Below are positions 34,217 through 48,110 of a stretch of 64,000 nt of DNA, piece by piece; position 1 is the stretch's first letter; the number at the start of each line of letters is the position of its first letter. Location of the stretch: contig CM038216.1 of the NCBI GenBank assembly GCA_021442155.1, forward strand, positions 91,561,666 through 91,625,665, in the 5' to 3' direction. The stretch comes from Cymbidium sinense (Eukaryota > Streptophyta > Magnoliopsida > Asparagales > Orchidaceae). The position numbers and the translations under genes were made by a program. The notes beneath the pieces are model-generated. The model ran no database searches. It was not told where the DNA came from and saw only the letters and a list, made by a program, of their open reading frames with translations.

Positions 34217-37200
34217 TGTTGACCTCACTTTGGAGTGAGCAAATTCTCCATCTAGACATAAGGACTCTAAACACTAGGAGTTCCTCAGTCTTAAGACACT
34301 TTTAGTGATTAGGTGGACACTTAACCTAACCTTAGAGACTTAGAAAAGTTAGCCATAGGAATAGGTTATGCCTTAAGGGTTTTAGGAAGACTTGCCTACC
34401 CTATAGCTTAAACCCAAATCCTTGCTTCCTTCTTTCAAGTCAAACTTTGAACTCAAATCTTAAATCAATTCACACACAATTCATTTTCTCAAATCTTAAA
34501 CCAAATCCAAAACCTTTTCTAAGCCCTTTGATTTCATCTTAGGACTTAGCACAAATCAAATCTTAAATCAATTCCAACAAATTGATTTTATAAAATCCTA
34601 AATAAATTCCAACTCAATTGATTTTCTCAAATCATAAATCAATTCCAAAACTCAAATCATGAATAAATTCCAAATAATTGAAACCCATGATCAATTCCAA
34701 ATCCAAAATCTTTCATAAGCCCTTATGATTTTATCTTATGGACTTAGCTTAAATCAAATTCAAATCACTCCAAACTCAAAAGATTTTCTCATAACCCATT
34801 TATATTCTCATTTATATTCACAAATATAAATTAAATATAAATTCAAATAACCAAAACTAAATTCAAAACTCAAATCCAAATCTAAAATCCAACTTATACT
34901 TTTCAAGTCAAATCCTTGAACTTTACCAAACCATTATCAAATCAATCCAAATCCTTGATTTTATCTTCAAACAATCATTCCTTCATTCACATGCCCAAAT
35001 ATAAACATAAACTATCAATCATCAAACTAAAAATCAAACCTTGTTCATCCTTTGAACTTGAAATTGTCAAATGAACCAAAACCCATTTGACTCCAAATCA
35101 CTTGCAATTGGATTTATATTTCAATCATAAGTCCATATGTTCAACTAAACTTGAATCAAGCCTTGATCAAGCCAATTGACCCACTCACTTGACCCAAAGT
35201 GACCTAAAGGACCTTTTGAGCCAAATTCTAATCCAACCCAAGTTGGATTGAACTAAGCCATCTAAGCCTCCCATTGAGAACAATCATCCTAAGATGATCA
35301 ATCACTCAAATTTGGTCAAACCAAGTCAAAAGCCTTTGACCAAGTCAACACTTAGCCCAAATGAAACCTAAATAATCCAAAATTCGTTATAAGCCAAGTT
35401 GATTGAAACCATTGATCTAAACCAGTTCATAATGAATGATTGAAATTGACCAAGCCATCAATTGAGTCAAACCTAGCCAAATTGGCCACTTGACCTAAGA
35501 CCCAAGTTAACATAAAAGTCAAAATGGATCAAATCTTGATCTAAGCAAAATTAATTGCCAATGGGTCAAACTCATTCTAAATTGATTATTGAACTTGACC
35601 AAAGCTTCAATTTAACTAACCCAATAGCCCAATTGACCATGAACCAACTTGACCTAAAAGGTCAAATCAACTTGAAATCAAACCAAACCAAAATTTATTG
35701 AAACCAAAGCTTGCAATACATTTCAAATGATCAACCAAGCTTAAACCAACCCATGAACCCAATTAGCAAATGAGTCAAATTTGTCAACTTGACCCATTTG
35801 ACCTAAATGAACCTAAATGAACCAAAACCAAATATAAACCAAATTGAACCAAACCAATGATACCCATATGCTCCAAATGATCATTTGAACTTGATCTAAT
35901 CCATAGTTTGACCCAATTTGACCAATTAGACAACCTAACCCAATTTGACCCAACTTGACCTAAATGGGTCAAATTGAACCAATTCAAACCGAATGAACTC
36001 CAAATCACTTGAAATTTGGCACAACCTACTTTTGAATCCTTTCAAATCTACCCAAATCAAAATTAAGGCCAATCACCACTTTACCCAGGGTGAAAGGGTA
36101 TCCTATGACCAAATTCACTTGGAATTTGGTCATATTCTCAAGGCCACCTAGCATCCTTCTAGTCCTCCACTTGGACACAAGCGGTGGTGAACATGACCCA
36201 ATGTCCTTGTTGGCTTGGATCCAACACAAGGAAAATGACTATCAATGGGAATTGAGCACTTGGATCACCCAATACACTCACCCAGCACATGGACACTCTC
36301 TCCTCTTTCTCCACTACCTAAAATAAATCACATGGGATGATAAACAAGTATAAACCAACCAATCTCAGCAATTGAGCTAAAATGAAAACTCTACTCTTCA
36401 CCATCCAATCCAAGGAGGAGGTGATATACTCCCCCTCATTCCCACTCAAATGAGAAGCACTAATTTCAACTAAGCTCTAGGAATCAAAAACAAGCATTTC
36501 TAAGCTTCCCAGATCCATTTCAAAGCTTCCTTATTTTCTCCTTCTTGATTTTTCTCAAGGCCAGAGGGAGGTGAAGATCCAACCCATCCAATTCTCCACT
36601 AAACCCAAATTAATCTTACAAGAACCATCAAGGGACCTCATTGAGCTCAATCAAGTTGTTTCCAAAGTCACCAAGCCACATGAAGGAGGACTTTGATTAA
36701 AGCCAATTTCCATTGAAGGGGAGCTTGGTCAACCTAGCCATCCACCCTAAATTAAGTCTTGACACATTCAACAGGGCTTCATCTCTACTAGACGAAGCTA
36801 CCTCCTCCATTGGAAGCACTAGTGATAGCCTCCGATGAGGTATTGCTCAAAATCGATCTTAGGATGAAAATTTCTTGGTCCTCTGTGAAGGAAATTGTAA
36901 TCACTTAAGATCTTGACCATTGGATTCATTGCTTCTGCTCCTCAAGGTGTGGAGTGAGTTTGAACTCCATCTAAGCTTGGGCGGGCTCGGATCCAGCAAC
37001 AATTGATGACATCCATCTCTCCCTACGAGAGGAGATAGATCACACCATCCATTATGCATGAATGGATGGTTGTGATTAAATCATGATAGATCTCCCTCTA
37101 ATTTAAGCCTAAACAAGATTAATCACCATTCGATCTTAGATCGAACAGCCCGTGGAGAAAGCATGTCCACAGACAACCATGGATGTGATAAATAATCTAT

Positions 37201-40200
37201 CCCATCAAGTGGAAAGCGTCGTCACCGCCATGTGGCGATGGGATTAGGGGTTAATTAGCTTTAATTAATTCATTTTAATGCTAAAACTTCAAAATTTATA
37301 ACTAATTATTGAAAAATCCAATAAATACAAGCTCAAGCTCATTTTAAAGATAACTCAGTAAGGAATAATATAAAATTAAAATTAATTAATTTTGAGCAAT
37401 AATTTTCACTCAATTTGGGTTTTATTAGAAATGTAATTAGGTTAATTACTCTTTAATTACTTCAACAAATAATTTCAAACTCTCTAAGGTTAATTAGTTG
37501 GATGACCTCTGCTTCCTATGATTTTCTTGGAATTTATTATTGGATTAATTAGGGGAATTGCTTAGTTCATTCTTAATCCCTCTCTTAACTGAATAAATGA
37601 TTAATTAATCTATGAAATAGTGATAAATTCATTAATTAAGTTTGTTAACCATGATAATAGTGAATGGACTTATGGAATGAGATTAGGATTTCTTTTCCAA
37701 ATTTTTTCCCTAAGTTTATTTCATTGGGATAAATATTTAATTAATTTGCAAATTAATCAATAACTTAATTATTTCATTATTGGTTCAATTAATGAAACTC
37801 AAAACTAAATCACTACAAAACTTAATCACTTAATCTTGGGTAGATTCTTAGGAGTTTAATAACCTAAGAGACTTCAAAGTAAATTATAATCAAACTACAT
37901 GTATAGGATGTTTATGAAAGTACATAATTAAACCATTTAGCCAAATTAATCAATAATTGTGAGCCAATTGCATTAGACCTTTTATTTCTTAGGTGCATTG
38001 CTGATTTAAATTCCATGTGATTGCATATCATATGTTGGCTCATAATTACTTATTTAATTATGTTAAAGTGGTGTAGATAAGGGGTAATTAATGAATTTAA
38101 TTCACACCTTAACCTTAACAAAACATAAAATCAACATAATTGGTCTAAAAATTAAACTAAACTAATTCACACATGGGGAAAATGGGTTAGGACCAGCAAA
38201 CCTTTCTCATATTTTCTAAGTCAATTCAAATTCAAAAATAAAAATCTCCTTAAAGAATTTTGATTCACTTTAAATGATCTTATTTTCATAGGATTGTCTT
38301 TAGGAATTAATTAGGGTGAATGAAGCCATAGCTTACATCACTTTATTTCTTTCCAAGCATGCTAAATATTTTTCCATATCAAATCATGCATTCATCTCTT
38401 TTAAAAAAATTAAATAAAATGTTTCCTTTTACGTCAAATTGCATGTGTTGGTTAAAATTAAGAATATGAGTGGCAATTATCAATATTAAACAAAAAATTA
38501 TTTTGAAAACTTATAAAAAAGATTATGAATGAAGTAATGCTACATATAAGTACTTATAAGCTTGCTTGTGTTTATAGCATAAGATGTGTTTTATGTTGTT
38601 TTCTTCTCTTCTCTTAACATGGACTTGTATAGGATTTGCAAAATGTATAGTTCATTTGAAAAGAACATAACACTTGTGTAAATCTATTCCTATGCATTGC
38701 TATGTTATGACTTAAGAAGGATCCTCACATTACACCTGTAGATTATACAAGAAAATCAAACACAAAAATCATTTGCATGATTCTTCATCCATTCATTTCT
38801 TTTTTTACATTTACATGTATTTAAGAAAAGTGGTATATTACCGACATCCGTAGAGGCTTTAAGTAGCCCTAAGTAGGTTACACACCGGTGTAGAAAACAA
38901 TGGCATCATACTCACTTATGTCCTTCATACATGTGAATATGCATTATGTTAATGGATAAAAAATCCCTCCTTTCTACATAATAAAGACTTGCATTCATGG
39001 AATATCCAAATTTTCAAATCATATCTCTTAGCATTCATCATCAAGTTAAGCTAAAAATTTGCATTGCATGTATAGGTATATGCTTAGGATTTATTCATAT
39101 GCATGGTATACATGGTGGAAAGAAATAAATGGTTATGTGTTATGTGATAGTAATTCACCTTAATTAATCCTAAGATGTCTTTCTTAATGAATAGGGATAT
39201 TTAGAGCAAATCTAAGCTTAGGGTTAATTAAAACACATAATAAAATATTCACTAAAGAAAAATCATTAATAAATCTACCTTTGAAATTACTTAAGGTAGG
39301 GATGAAAGTGAAGTTCTCTTATCTTTTCTTCTCTTTCCAACATTTAGTAACTAAGTGTACGTTCATTTAAAACAAATTAAATCACCAACTAAAATTGACA
39401 AATCAACTAAATCACTTAAACTAAAACCACCCTCTAAATTAAACATCCATACTTAGAAAATCTCAACCTTATAGCCTAGCTAAGACATGCCACACAAGCC
39501 TTAAATGGCACACACATTAGGCTAAGTCACCATTTCTAGCTCTATGTTAGGACGGTGCATGGTTTGATGCCTGATTTTATTTTGTGATGTAATGTTTTTA
39601 GACTGGATGTCCGGGTGCATGTGTGTAGACTAGATGTTAGGCTGATATTAGTCTAATCATGCTTTTTGTAGGGCGTTGTGCTTGAGGGGTGCTATAATAA
39701 AAATATAAATTTTTTTGCTATGCATGTTGCTTATACCCCTAAGCATAACCCAAACTAGATAGTGGACTTGTTACCCATTTATGGAGTGCTAAGTATACAT
39801 TATTCATATAACTTCTTGGGTATGCTTAGCTAATATCTATTTTGCAAGTTTAGTTAGATTTATCTTTCACATTTTAATGTAAATTTTACAATTGAAATTT
39901 GGAATGAATGTTATGGGAGAATTAAGGTGAGCATTGGTCATAAGATTGTATGTCTTATATCATGTGAAGCCTTGGAGAAAACTACATCCCAAGTCAAATC
40001 AAAAGGAAGGAAGAAATGAAGAAAGAAAGAAATGAAGAAAGGAAGAAATAAAGAATGAAGAATGAAGACTCCATAACATGAATTTCTAAATTATAATTAT
40101 TCATTTGTAATTGGTTGTATAAGTAGAGCTGACATTTTTTTTTTGATTTGTATGGTGGTACCCAACCACCGCCTTTGATCCTTTTATGCTAATTTTATAA

Positions 40201-41593
40201 ATTGATTGATGTTTTGTTTATGATTGTGTAATAAGGATGGCATGATTTTCCTAGTTTTTTAATTGCTTGATGATTTTTGAATGGACTGAATGCGATTAGA
40301 CTCTTAAGAAAAATAAATTTTCTATCCAATTAATCAACTCAAAATTAAATTAAACAACTCATAACTTCACCTAAAAAGCCTAGGACATAAATCAAGATAA
40401 TAAAAGATTTAGCAACCCCTTAGCTGGATGTTGTATGTCTCACATCATGTATAAAACATATTGCCTCACTCTTGCTAATGGTGGGGTTCCACCTTTGCGA
40501 GAGAAAATGGCTTGACCTTTGAGAGCCATGGTGGAAACACACCTCCTTCATTCTAATTTTGGCCCATAACCAATTTCTCATGCATTAGGCATATGAAATC
40601 CCATAGCATGTCAAATAAAATGTTCAAAATGAAAATAAAACTTAACAAAATTTGCATAGATTAAGTAATTTATTCATGCCATTCATGATCTAGTCTCTTT
40701 GGGAGTGTTTTAAGGACTTAGTCTCCTTTCTAAATAAATAATAGCTATCTTACAAAGCATAAGACTTGCCAACATGTATTTAAAAATGTAGGAAGAGTTA
40801 GTTGGTGGCCACCCCCCAAGCGATTGTAAGTCCAACAGTCGGGTGGTTTATCCTCTCTTATGGAGGTAAACCATATACCCATCTTTGCTTTAGATTTAGG
40901 TCATGCCTTGGCCCTCGCCAAAGCTCCCAAGATTTAGGATCTGAAGTCACTATTTCCCTTTGCTGGCTACAAGCTTAAATCCTCACCTCTTAGGAATTTT
41001 CATGATCTTGTGTTGTGGAATTATAAGCCCTAGATTTCTAATAAAAATTCAACTCAAATATATAATCCTTCTTAAATTTCAAAAATATAAAGCCCAACCA
41101 TATTAGTTTGGGATGCTCACTAGGTTTCCTAGTATCATGAGCATCCCTACTCATCTCCCTTTGGTTTCAATAATAACTCCCTCCTTTTAATCAATCCCAC
41201 TTGATTTTCCAAAATAACCAATTTGTTGATAGTCTAAAATCTTTCAACAATGATCATTTACCTTAATCAAGAGTATTCTTAAAGAATCTCATTCCTTAAG
41301 ATGTAACTATGGGGCTTGCCTCCATAGGGAACTTAAAAAATTCAATTTAAATAAACCCTACTTTACTTTTCTGTGTAAAGTAAGGGATAGATCTCTGGTA
41401 CATTTTAAGCACATTGCCTTTAGGAGTCCTCATTAGGTGATTAGGTCCATTGTAGGATGGTGACTTCTCGCTCTCGATAGTACATCATTCTGTCTCACCA
41501 TCACCCTAATGAGTACATCTAACAGATCTATGTGGTGTCCCAATAATATACATACAATTTTTTAGAGTCCAAGTTTGAAAATTAAACACCACA
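34217..41593 (+). repeat. Element B 3' LTR (7377 bp)
   Basis: Starts TGTTGACCTCACTTTGG and ends AAATTAAACACCACA. It is collinear with the 5' LTR, with scattered substitutions and small indels, for example a shortened block at 15170-15200 against 35030. It is followed at once by the ACTTT duplication and inverted LTR-A. The base just outside the start is CTTT, not a purine run. Confidence 0.9.
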
Positions 41594-41598
41594 ACTTT
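41594..41598. other. Target-site duplication of element B, right copy
   Basis: ACTTT, paired with GCTTT at 14356-14360. Confidence 0.6.
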
Positions 41599-44500
41599 AT
41601 GATGAGGTTATGAGTTGTTAAAATTTAGTTATGAGTGATTAGTTGGGTAGAAAAGTTATTTTATCCTAAGAGCCTAATTGTATCCAACACACATTAAAGC
41701 ATCAATCATTTAAGAAACTACGAAAAGCATGACATCCTAATGTACAATTTAAACATAAAATCAAACAATTATGTAAACTATTGTAAAAAAATAAAAGGCC
41801 ATGGGTACCTGCATAACCAAGAAAGAAAAGATGGGTAACCCAGGTCTACCCTTATACAACTGGAATATGAAAGAATAATTATAATTATATTAAATTTTAT
41901 GAGGGTCTTCTTTCTTGTATCTCCATTTTGATTTAGTTCCTTCTTTGATGGTGCTTGCTTCAATGGCATCATGTGGCACCCTAGAACAAAGCCTTCTAAC
42001 AACGCTCATTCTAATCCCCCCATAGCACTAATCTTAATTTCTATTGCAAAAAATTACATTTATGTTGGAAAATAAATCTAACTACACCCAAAATAGAGGT
42101 TAGCTAAATATACATATAATCCCAAGTTGTATTTATAATTTGTACTTAGCCCCCTACACATGGGTAACTAAGCCCACCTATCCTAACTTGGATATGCTTA
42201 AGAATTTAAGCAACCTACAAAAAGAGCATTTACATTTATTTTTAAGCATTCCTTAAGCATAATCCTCTATATAAAATATGACTAGGCTAATATTTTCCTA
42301 TCATCCAGTCTACGAAGCATACACCCTAACATCCAATCAAAAATAATACATCATAAAATAAAACATACATCACAGCATACACCATCCTAACTTAGAGCTA
42401 GTAGTGGTGACTTAATTCTAATGTGTGTATTAAGGCTTGTGTGGTAAGTTTTGTTAGGCATTAGTGTTGTATTTTCGAAGTGTAGAAGGATTCAATTTAT
42501 CATGAAAGATTGATTTCACTTGAAGTAGTTTAATTGATTTGAGAATTTTAATTTATATTTTTTATTATTTCATTTGATTACACATAGGAACTAAGTGTAA
42601 TAAATAAAGGAAAAGTGGATTGCCCTCTTTCATCCCTACCTTAAGTCACTTTCTAAAGTATATTAATTTAATTTTGTTCTATTTAGTGAATGGATTATTA
42701 AATGATTTAATTGATCCTATGTCACTTTAAATAATCCTATTCAAAATTAAAGGAATCTTAAGATTAATTAAATTAAATTACTATCATATGACATATATTA
42801 AATCATTCCTTTCAATCACATGTAACATGCATATGATTTAATCCTAAGTATATCTATACATGCAACATATTTTAGCACTTAAATGATGAATGTAAGTGTA
42901 TGTTTAGAATTTATATTTTATTTGATTGGATTATTTAAACATATTAATTTAAAACTTTATCCAAATTCTTATACAAAAGGCCATATTAAATTAAATAGGC
43001 ATGTGTCATTGTTAAACGAGGGAATGAAGTAATAAAATGACCTCCTTGGAGCTAGCTAAAGCCTCATATTCTCGGATGTCCGACTATATACCCATTTGAT
43101 TCAAAAATATGTAAATTTGTATACATAAACATAGGAATAAGCTCCAAATCATATGGCTAATTAATTCAACTACTTAGTCAATTATGAATGCATGCAATTT
43201 TAATGTAAAATGGGATTTTCATTCACTAATCACATATACATATACATGTACAAAGACATAGGCAAGTACTGTCATTGTTAAACTAGGGAAGTGAGAGATA
43301 ATCAAATAACCTCCTTGGGGCTAACTAAAGCCTCATTTCCGAGATGTCAGACTATATACTTGCTTTTCTTGGACACAAATGGATGTGTACATAAATGAGG
43401 AAAAAACCATGCAAAGATTGTATTTTTATTGAATCATTTATATATTTGAATTAAAGCTCTATCCAAATTCTAATGTTGAAATACATAAAATGATATCAAA
43501 TGGGTAATGTGCCTTTGTTAAACCAGGAAGTGAGGTAATCAAATAACCTACTTGGGCTAAAGCCCCGTGTTCCCAAGATGTCCAGATTATATACTCATTA
43601 CCATTCAATCTTATATAAATCAACACATGAATTGAGGAAAGAGAACTCAACATTCATACACTTAAGCTATAAGCACATGCATTTCTTATGTATTTATAAC
43701 TAGCATCATAACACATATTTTTATTCATTTATAAGCTTTTGAAAAATACATTTAGTTTTAATAGTGATAATAGCCATGCACATATTAAATTAAATCAGCA
43801 CATGCAAGCTTACATAAAGGAAATCCATTTTATTTTACTTGATTTTGAAAAGATGGATGCATGAATTCAAATGACATACCAGATTTAACATGATTGGAAA
43901 GAGGATAATCAAATATAAACATTTGATTCATTCAACCAAAATAGTTCTTAAGGACAATCAAATCAAATTAGATTATTTAAAGTAAACCAAAGCTTCTTTA
44001 GTAAAGATATTTTGGATTTGAATTGATTTAAAGAGTAAAAGAGAAATCATAACTTGTTGTTTTAAACCCATTCCCACATTAGTGATTTGATTTAATTTAA
44101 TAAAATATAATAAAGTTGATTTTATGGGTTAATTACGTTGAACCCTTAGAATTAATTACCCTTACTTATGTCACCATAAAGTAATTAACTAAATAATTAT
44201 GAGCCAACATGATATGCATGGGAAATAAACTTGTAATGATCCTAGGAAATAAAATGGGCCTAATGCAATTGGCTCATGATTAATAGTTAATTAGATTATG
44301 GGACTTAATTAATTAATCTTATGGTTTAACCATAGATGTGGACTAACCATAATTTCATTAAACTCCTTTAAGTTATTAAACACCTAAAGATCTACCCCAT
44401 GATTTAATTGATTGAGGTCTAATGTGATTGTGATTTAATTAATTATTTAAATATTATTAATTTCATTTCAAAAAAGGGTGAAATGTACTTAGGGAAAGGG

Positions 44501-47500
44501 GTCCCAACCCTATTCGTTAGTTCACTTACTGTTGAATAATGATTAATAAACTTAATTAACCAATATATTATTATTCATGGGATTAATTAATCATTATTTA
44601 ACTTAAAAGAGTAGTTAAGATTCAATTAGTCAATTTTCCTAAATAAGTGAGCAATAAATCCCAACAAAATCATGGGAGGCAAAGGTCATCCCATTAAATT
44701 AACCCACAAAATTTTAGGATTAATTGCTTAATTAAATAAGGAGTAATTAAGCTAATTAATATTATTAAAACTTAATTACTATTTAAAATTAGTTAAGATC
44801 ATTTTAATTAATTTTCCTTTGTAATACCTTTAAAATGAGTATTTATTTGGATTTATTTGATTTCTCTATGATGTTTTTATGATTTTTAGAAGTTTTAGCA
44901 ATTAAAAATGATTAATTAAGGTTAATTAAAGACTATTCCTATTGGCTCCACGTGGCGCACTAACGCAGCCCACTTTCCATGTGGTGCCATGGGATTGCCT
45001 ACTTAAAACTTATCATACTCAGCTCCAATGTGGCTGGAGGATGCACTTTCTCGTCTACCGTTCGATCTAAGATCAGATGACTATGATTAATACCATAGCT
45101 TAATAGGATTAAATCAGATCGATCTAGCAAATCTAATCATGATCGTCCATTCTGATCATGTCAAATGGATAGTGCATGATCTAACATCACGTGAGTGAGG
45201 GAGAATATAGTTCATCTGCAATTGCTCACTTAATCTGAGCTTACCCGAGCTCGGAACAACTCCAAAAGGATCCCACACCTTCATAAAATCATTTAGAGGG
45301 GATCCAATAGTCAAGATCACACGAGATGCAAGCTTTCTTCAAAAATATCCAACCCACTAGAGCTCAAGATCAGCGGCTCAAAGGATTGAGAAAGCTTCAT
45401 CTAGTGGAGATGAAGCCCTGTTGAGCAGTAATTGGATCAATTCCTTGACGTTCACTCATAAGGCCATGAACCGATGATTTGGAGCTCAACTTTGATCAAA
45501 GTACCACATCCAATTCTTGAGAAGCTTGGGAGATGATTCGTTGTTGCTCAATGAGGCCTAGGGAAGGTGTGTGCAAAGTTAATTTGAGTTTGATGCAGAA
45601 ATGGAAAAGTTTTGAAAATGAAGTGTCCTATTTGATATGGGAATGGCACTTTTCAATCAGGAATGAGCTTAGAGCTTAGGGAATGGCTCTAGGAGCTCAT
45701 CTTGCTAGGGCTCTATAGAATGATTTTTGTGTGTTTGTGTAGAAATGAGGGGTATACCCCACTTCCTCTTTATCGATGATGGGATTTGGCTTTCTAGCAG
45801 TATGGTCATCTCTCTGGTAGTCATGGGTGGAGGAGGTGAGTTGGCTCGCTTGGTGGCTATCAAAGAGGAATCATGGGTGTCCTACGGGTTTCAAATGCTG
45901 ATGGGGAGGGTGAGGTGATTTCACCTCCCATGGGTTATGGCTGACCAAAACACCCCATGGGTCAGGTTGGGTAGTGTCCTAGGTGCCTAGGTGGACAATT
46001 GCTAGACTACCAAGTTGCCAATGAATGGAAATGACCACTTACATGGGTGATTTATCTCATGTGATGCCCTTGACCCAAGGGTAGAATGATCATTTGGCAT
46101 TGGATTTAATTTGAGCAGATTTGAAATGAGCCAAAAGTGGGTTAGCCCAAATTTCAAGTCAATTGGAGTTGATTTGGTTAAGTTTGGCTCAATTTAACCC
46201 ATTTAGGTCAAATTTGGTTAGGTTGAGTCAAGTTGACCAATTGGTCAAATTGGGTCAAACCAAGGGTTGGGTCAAGTTCATATGATCATTTGAGATGTTT
46301 TGGTTCAATTTGGCTTAGGTTTGATTTTGGCTCATTTGAATTCATTTGGGTCAAACTTATTAAGTTGACCAATTTGTCCAAATTGGCTTGGGTTGGGTGT
46401 TAGTTTGGGTTTAGTTGACCAATTAAATATGATTGTAGGCTTTAGTTTCAATTAAATTGAATAGGATTTTGACATAGGCCAACTTGGCCCTTTAGGTCAA
46501 TTTGGGCTAAGTAGGTCAATTGGGTTCATTTGGGTCCAATCATGGCTTAGTCAAGTTCAACAATCAATTTGGAATGAACTTGAGCCATTCGTTGCAATCA
46601 ATTTGGTTTATATATTTATTTGACACAATTTGGTCTTTTAGGTTAATTTGGGTAAACTTGGGTCAAGAGGGCCAATTGAATTTGGTTTGACTCAATTGAA
46701 GGTCAAGTGATATTCAAATATTGAATTTGATTTGGTATGAATCATTAGTTTCAAGGGATTTGGCATAGGTTGCAATTTGGCTAGTTTGGGTTCATATGTG
46801 TTAAGGGGTTGACTTTGTCAAATGACCAAGTTGACATGGTTTGACCCAATTTATGACAATTGATCTTAGGGTGATCAACAATCATGATGGGTGGTTTTGA
46901 TGGGCTTGGTTCAATCCAATTTGGGTAGGATTAGAACTTGGCTCAAATCAAATTGGCCACTTTGGGTCAAGTGGACCAATTGGGTTTAGTTGGCTTGATT
47001 TTGGGTTGAGTTTGATTTAGTTGAGTTTATATATGGATTTGGGATTGATATATAAATTTAATTGCAATTGGCTTGGGATCAAATGGGTTTTAGTTCATTT
47101 AAACATGTCAAGTCAAAAGGGTTAAGTTGGGTTTGACTTGGGTTGATTTTGGTTTAGCTTGATGATTGTAGGTTTCATTTATACTTGTGAATATGATTGA
47201 AGGTATGATTGATTCACGAAACAATTGAATTTGGGTTTTAGAATGAAGGAATTTGGCTAACCATATAGAGTTTGGTCATGTGGCTTAGTTTGGATTTTGA
47301 TTTGGTTTGATTTAGTTTTGATGATTTAAATGTATATTTCATTTAAATTTGTGGAGATGATTAAAAATATGATTGATTTGTGAAAATCAATTAAGTGTGA
47401 CTTTATTTTGATTAAGATTTGGCTAAGTCCTTGGGATAGGTCATATGGCTTAGGAAGGGTTTTGATTTAATTTGATTTAGTTTGACTTAGTTTTGATCAT

Positions 47501-47939
47501 TTGAATGTAGATTTGATTTATATTTAGGAAGATGACTGAAGATATAAATTTATTATAAGAAAATCAATTGATTTTGGATTGATTTGGATTAAAATTTGGC
47601 TAAGTCCATGGGATAGGTCATATGGCTTGATCATGGGCTTCAATCATTTGGTTTTAGAATTTGGATTTGGATTTGGATTTGAATTTAATGTTTGAATTGA
47701 ACTTGGCATTTTTTTGAGAAGGTGAACATGGATTGGATTTGGGTTGTAGGGTAGGTGAATTATCCTAATCCCTAAGGCATAACATAATCCTGTGGTTAAC
47801 CCTTCTAAGTCTTTAGGCTTAGGTTAAGTGTTTACCTAACTGTTTGAAGTATCTTATGACTAAGGAAGTCTTAGTTTCTAGAAGACTCCAAAATCTAAAA
47901 TGGGAATATTTAATCCACACTCCAATAGTGAGGTCAATG
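41594..47939 (-). mobile_element. LTR-A, main piece (minus orientation)
   Basis: The reverse complement runs from about LTR position 20480 (numbered on the B 5' LTR) to the LTR start. The LTR start is at about 47939, where the + strand reads AGTGAGGTCAATG, the complement of a TGTTGACCTCACT with the first bases mutated. Shared blocks include the GGTCAA-dense part (46150-47150), the CCACGTGGCGC stretch near 44947 and the TTAATTAA-rich part. With 13881-14360 it makes about 6.8 kb of one LTR. It is more diverged from both B LTRs than these are from each other, as expected for an older host element. The hydrophobic and short ORFs inside have no family signature. Confidence 0.8.
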
Positions 47940-47949
47940 GGACTTACTC

Positions 47950-48110
47950 TCCATAGTGTTTCCTTGGAGATAGATGATTAGAAGACCGAAGCCAAGTTTC
48001 ACAATATAGACTCAAATACATCTTTAAATGCTTTGCTTGGGAGACCATGGATACATGAGAACATCATAGTTCCATCCTCTCTACATCAGTGTATGAAGTT
48101 CGTAAGGTGA
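47950..48110 (+). pseudogene. Element C protease C-terminal part
   Basis: Reads SLEIDD, stop, then [20 protein letters not shown] and [13 protein letters not shown]. The LLGRPWIH...VPSSLHQ landmark follows the aspartic protease in plant Ty3 elements. The active site lies upstream and has been lost to the junction with LTR-A. Confidence 0.75.

Larger units (their letters stand above)
14361..41593 (+). mobile_element. Element B: Tat/Ogre-like Ty3 LTR retrotransposon, complete but dead
   Basis: A 27.2-kb element with two direct LTRs of 7378 and 7377 bp that begin TGTTGACCTCAC and end ACACCACA. Order inside: primer site, a 2-kb leader with hairpin repeats, gag, protease, reverse transcriptase, RNase H, a second RNase H, integrase, and a 2.4-kb non-coding 3' region. 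The gag-pol order with integrase last is Ty3 (Metaviridae). The second RNase H, large size and primer-site type place it in the plant Tat clade, next to Ogre-like elements. Stops and frameshifts occur in every domain, and the two LTRs differ by many substitutions and small indels, so the insertion is old. It lies nested inside LTR-A. Confidence 0.9.

Noticed and set aside
14361..41593. Long direct repeat as an assembly duplication
   Set aside because: The copies differ by many substitutions and indels, have TG...CA ends, are flanked by a target duplication, and enclose a primer site and gag-pol in the right order.
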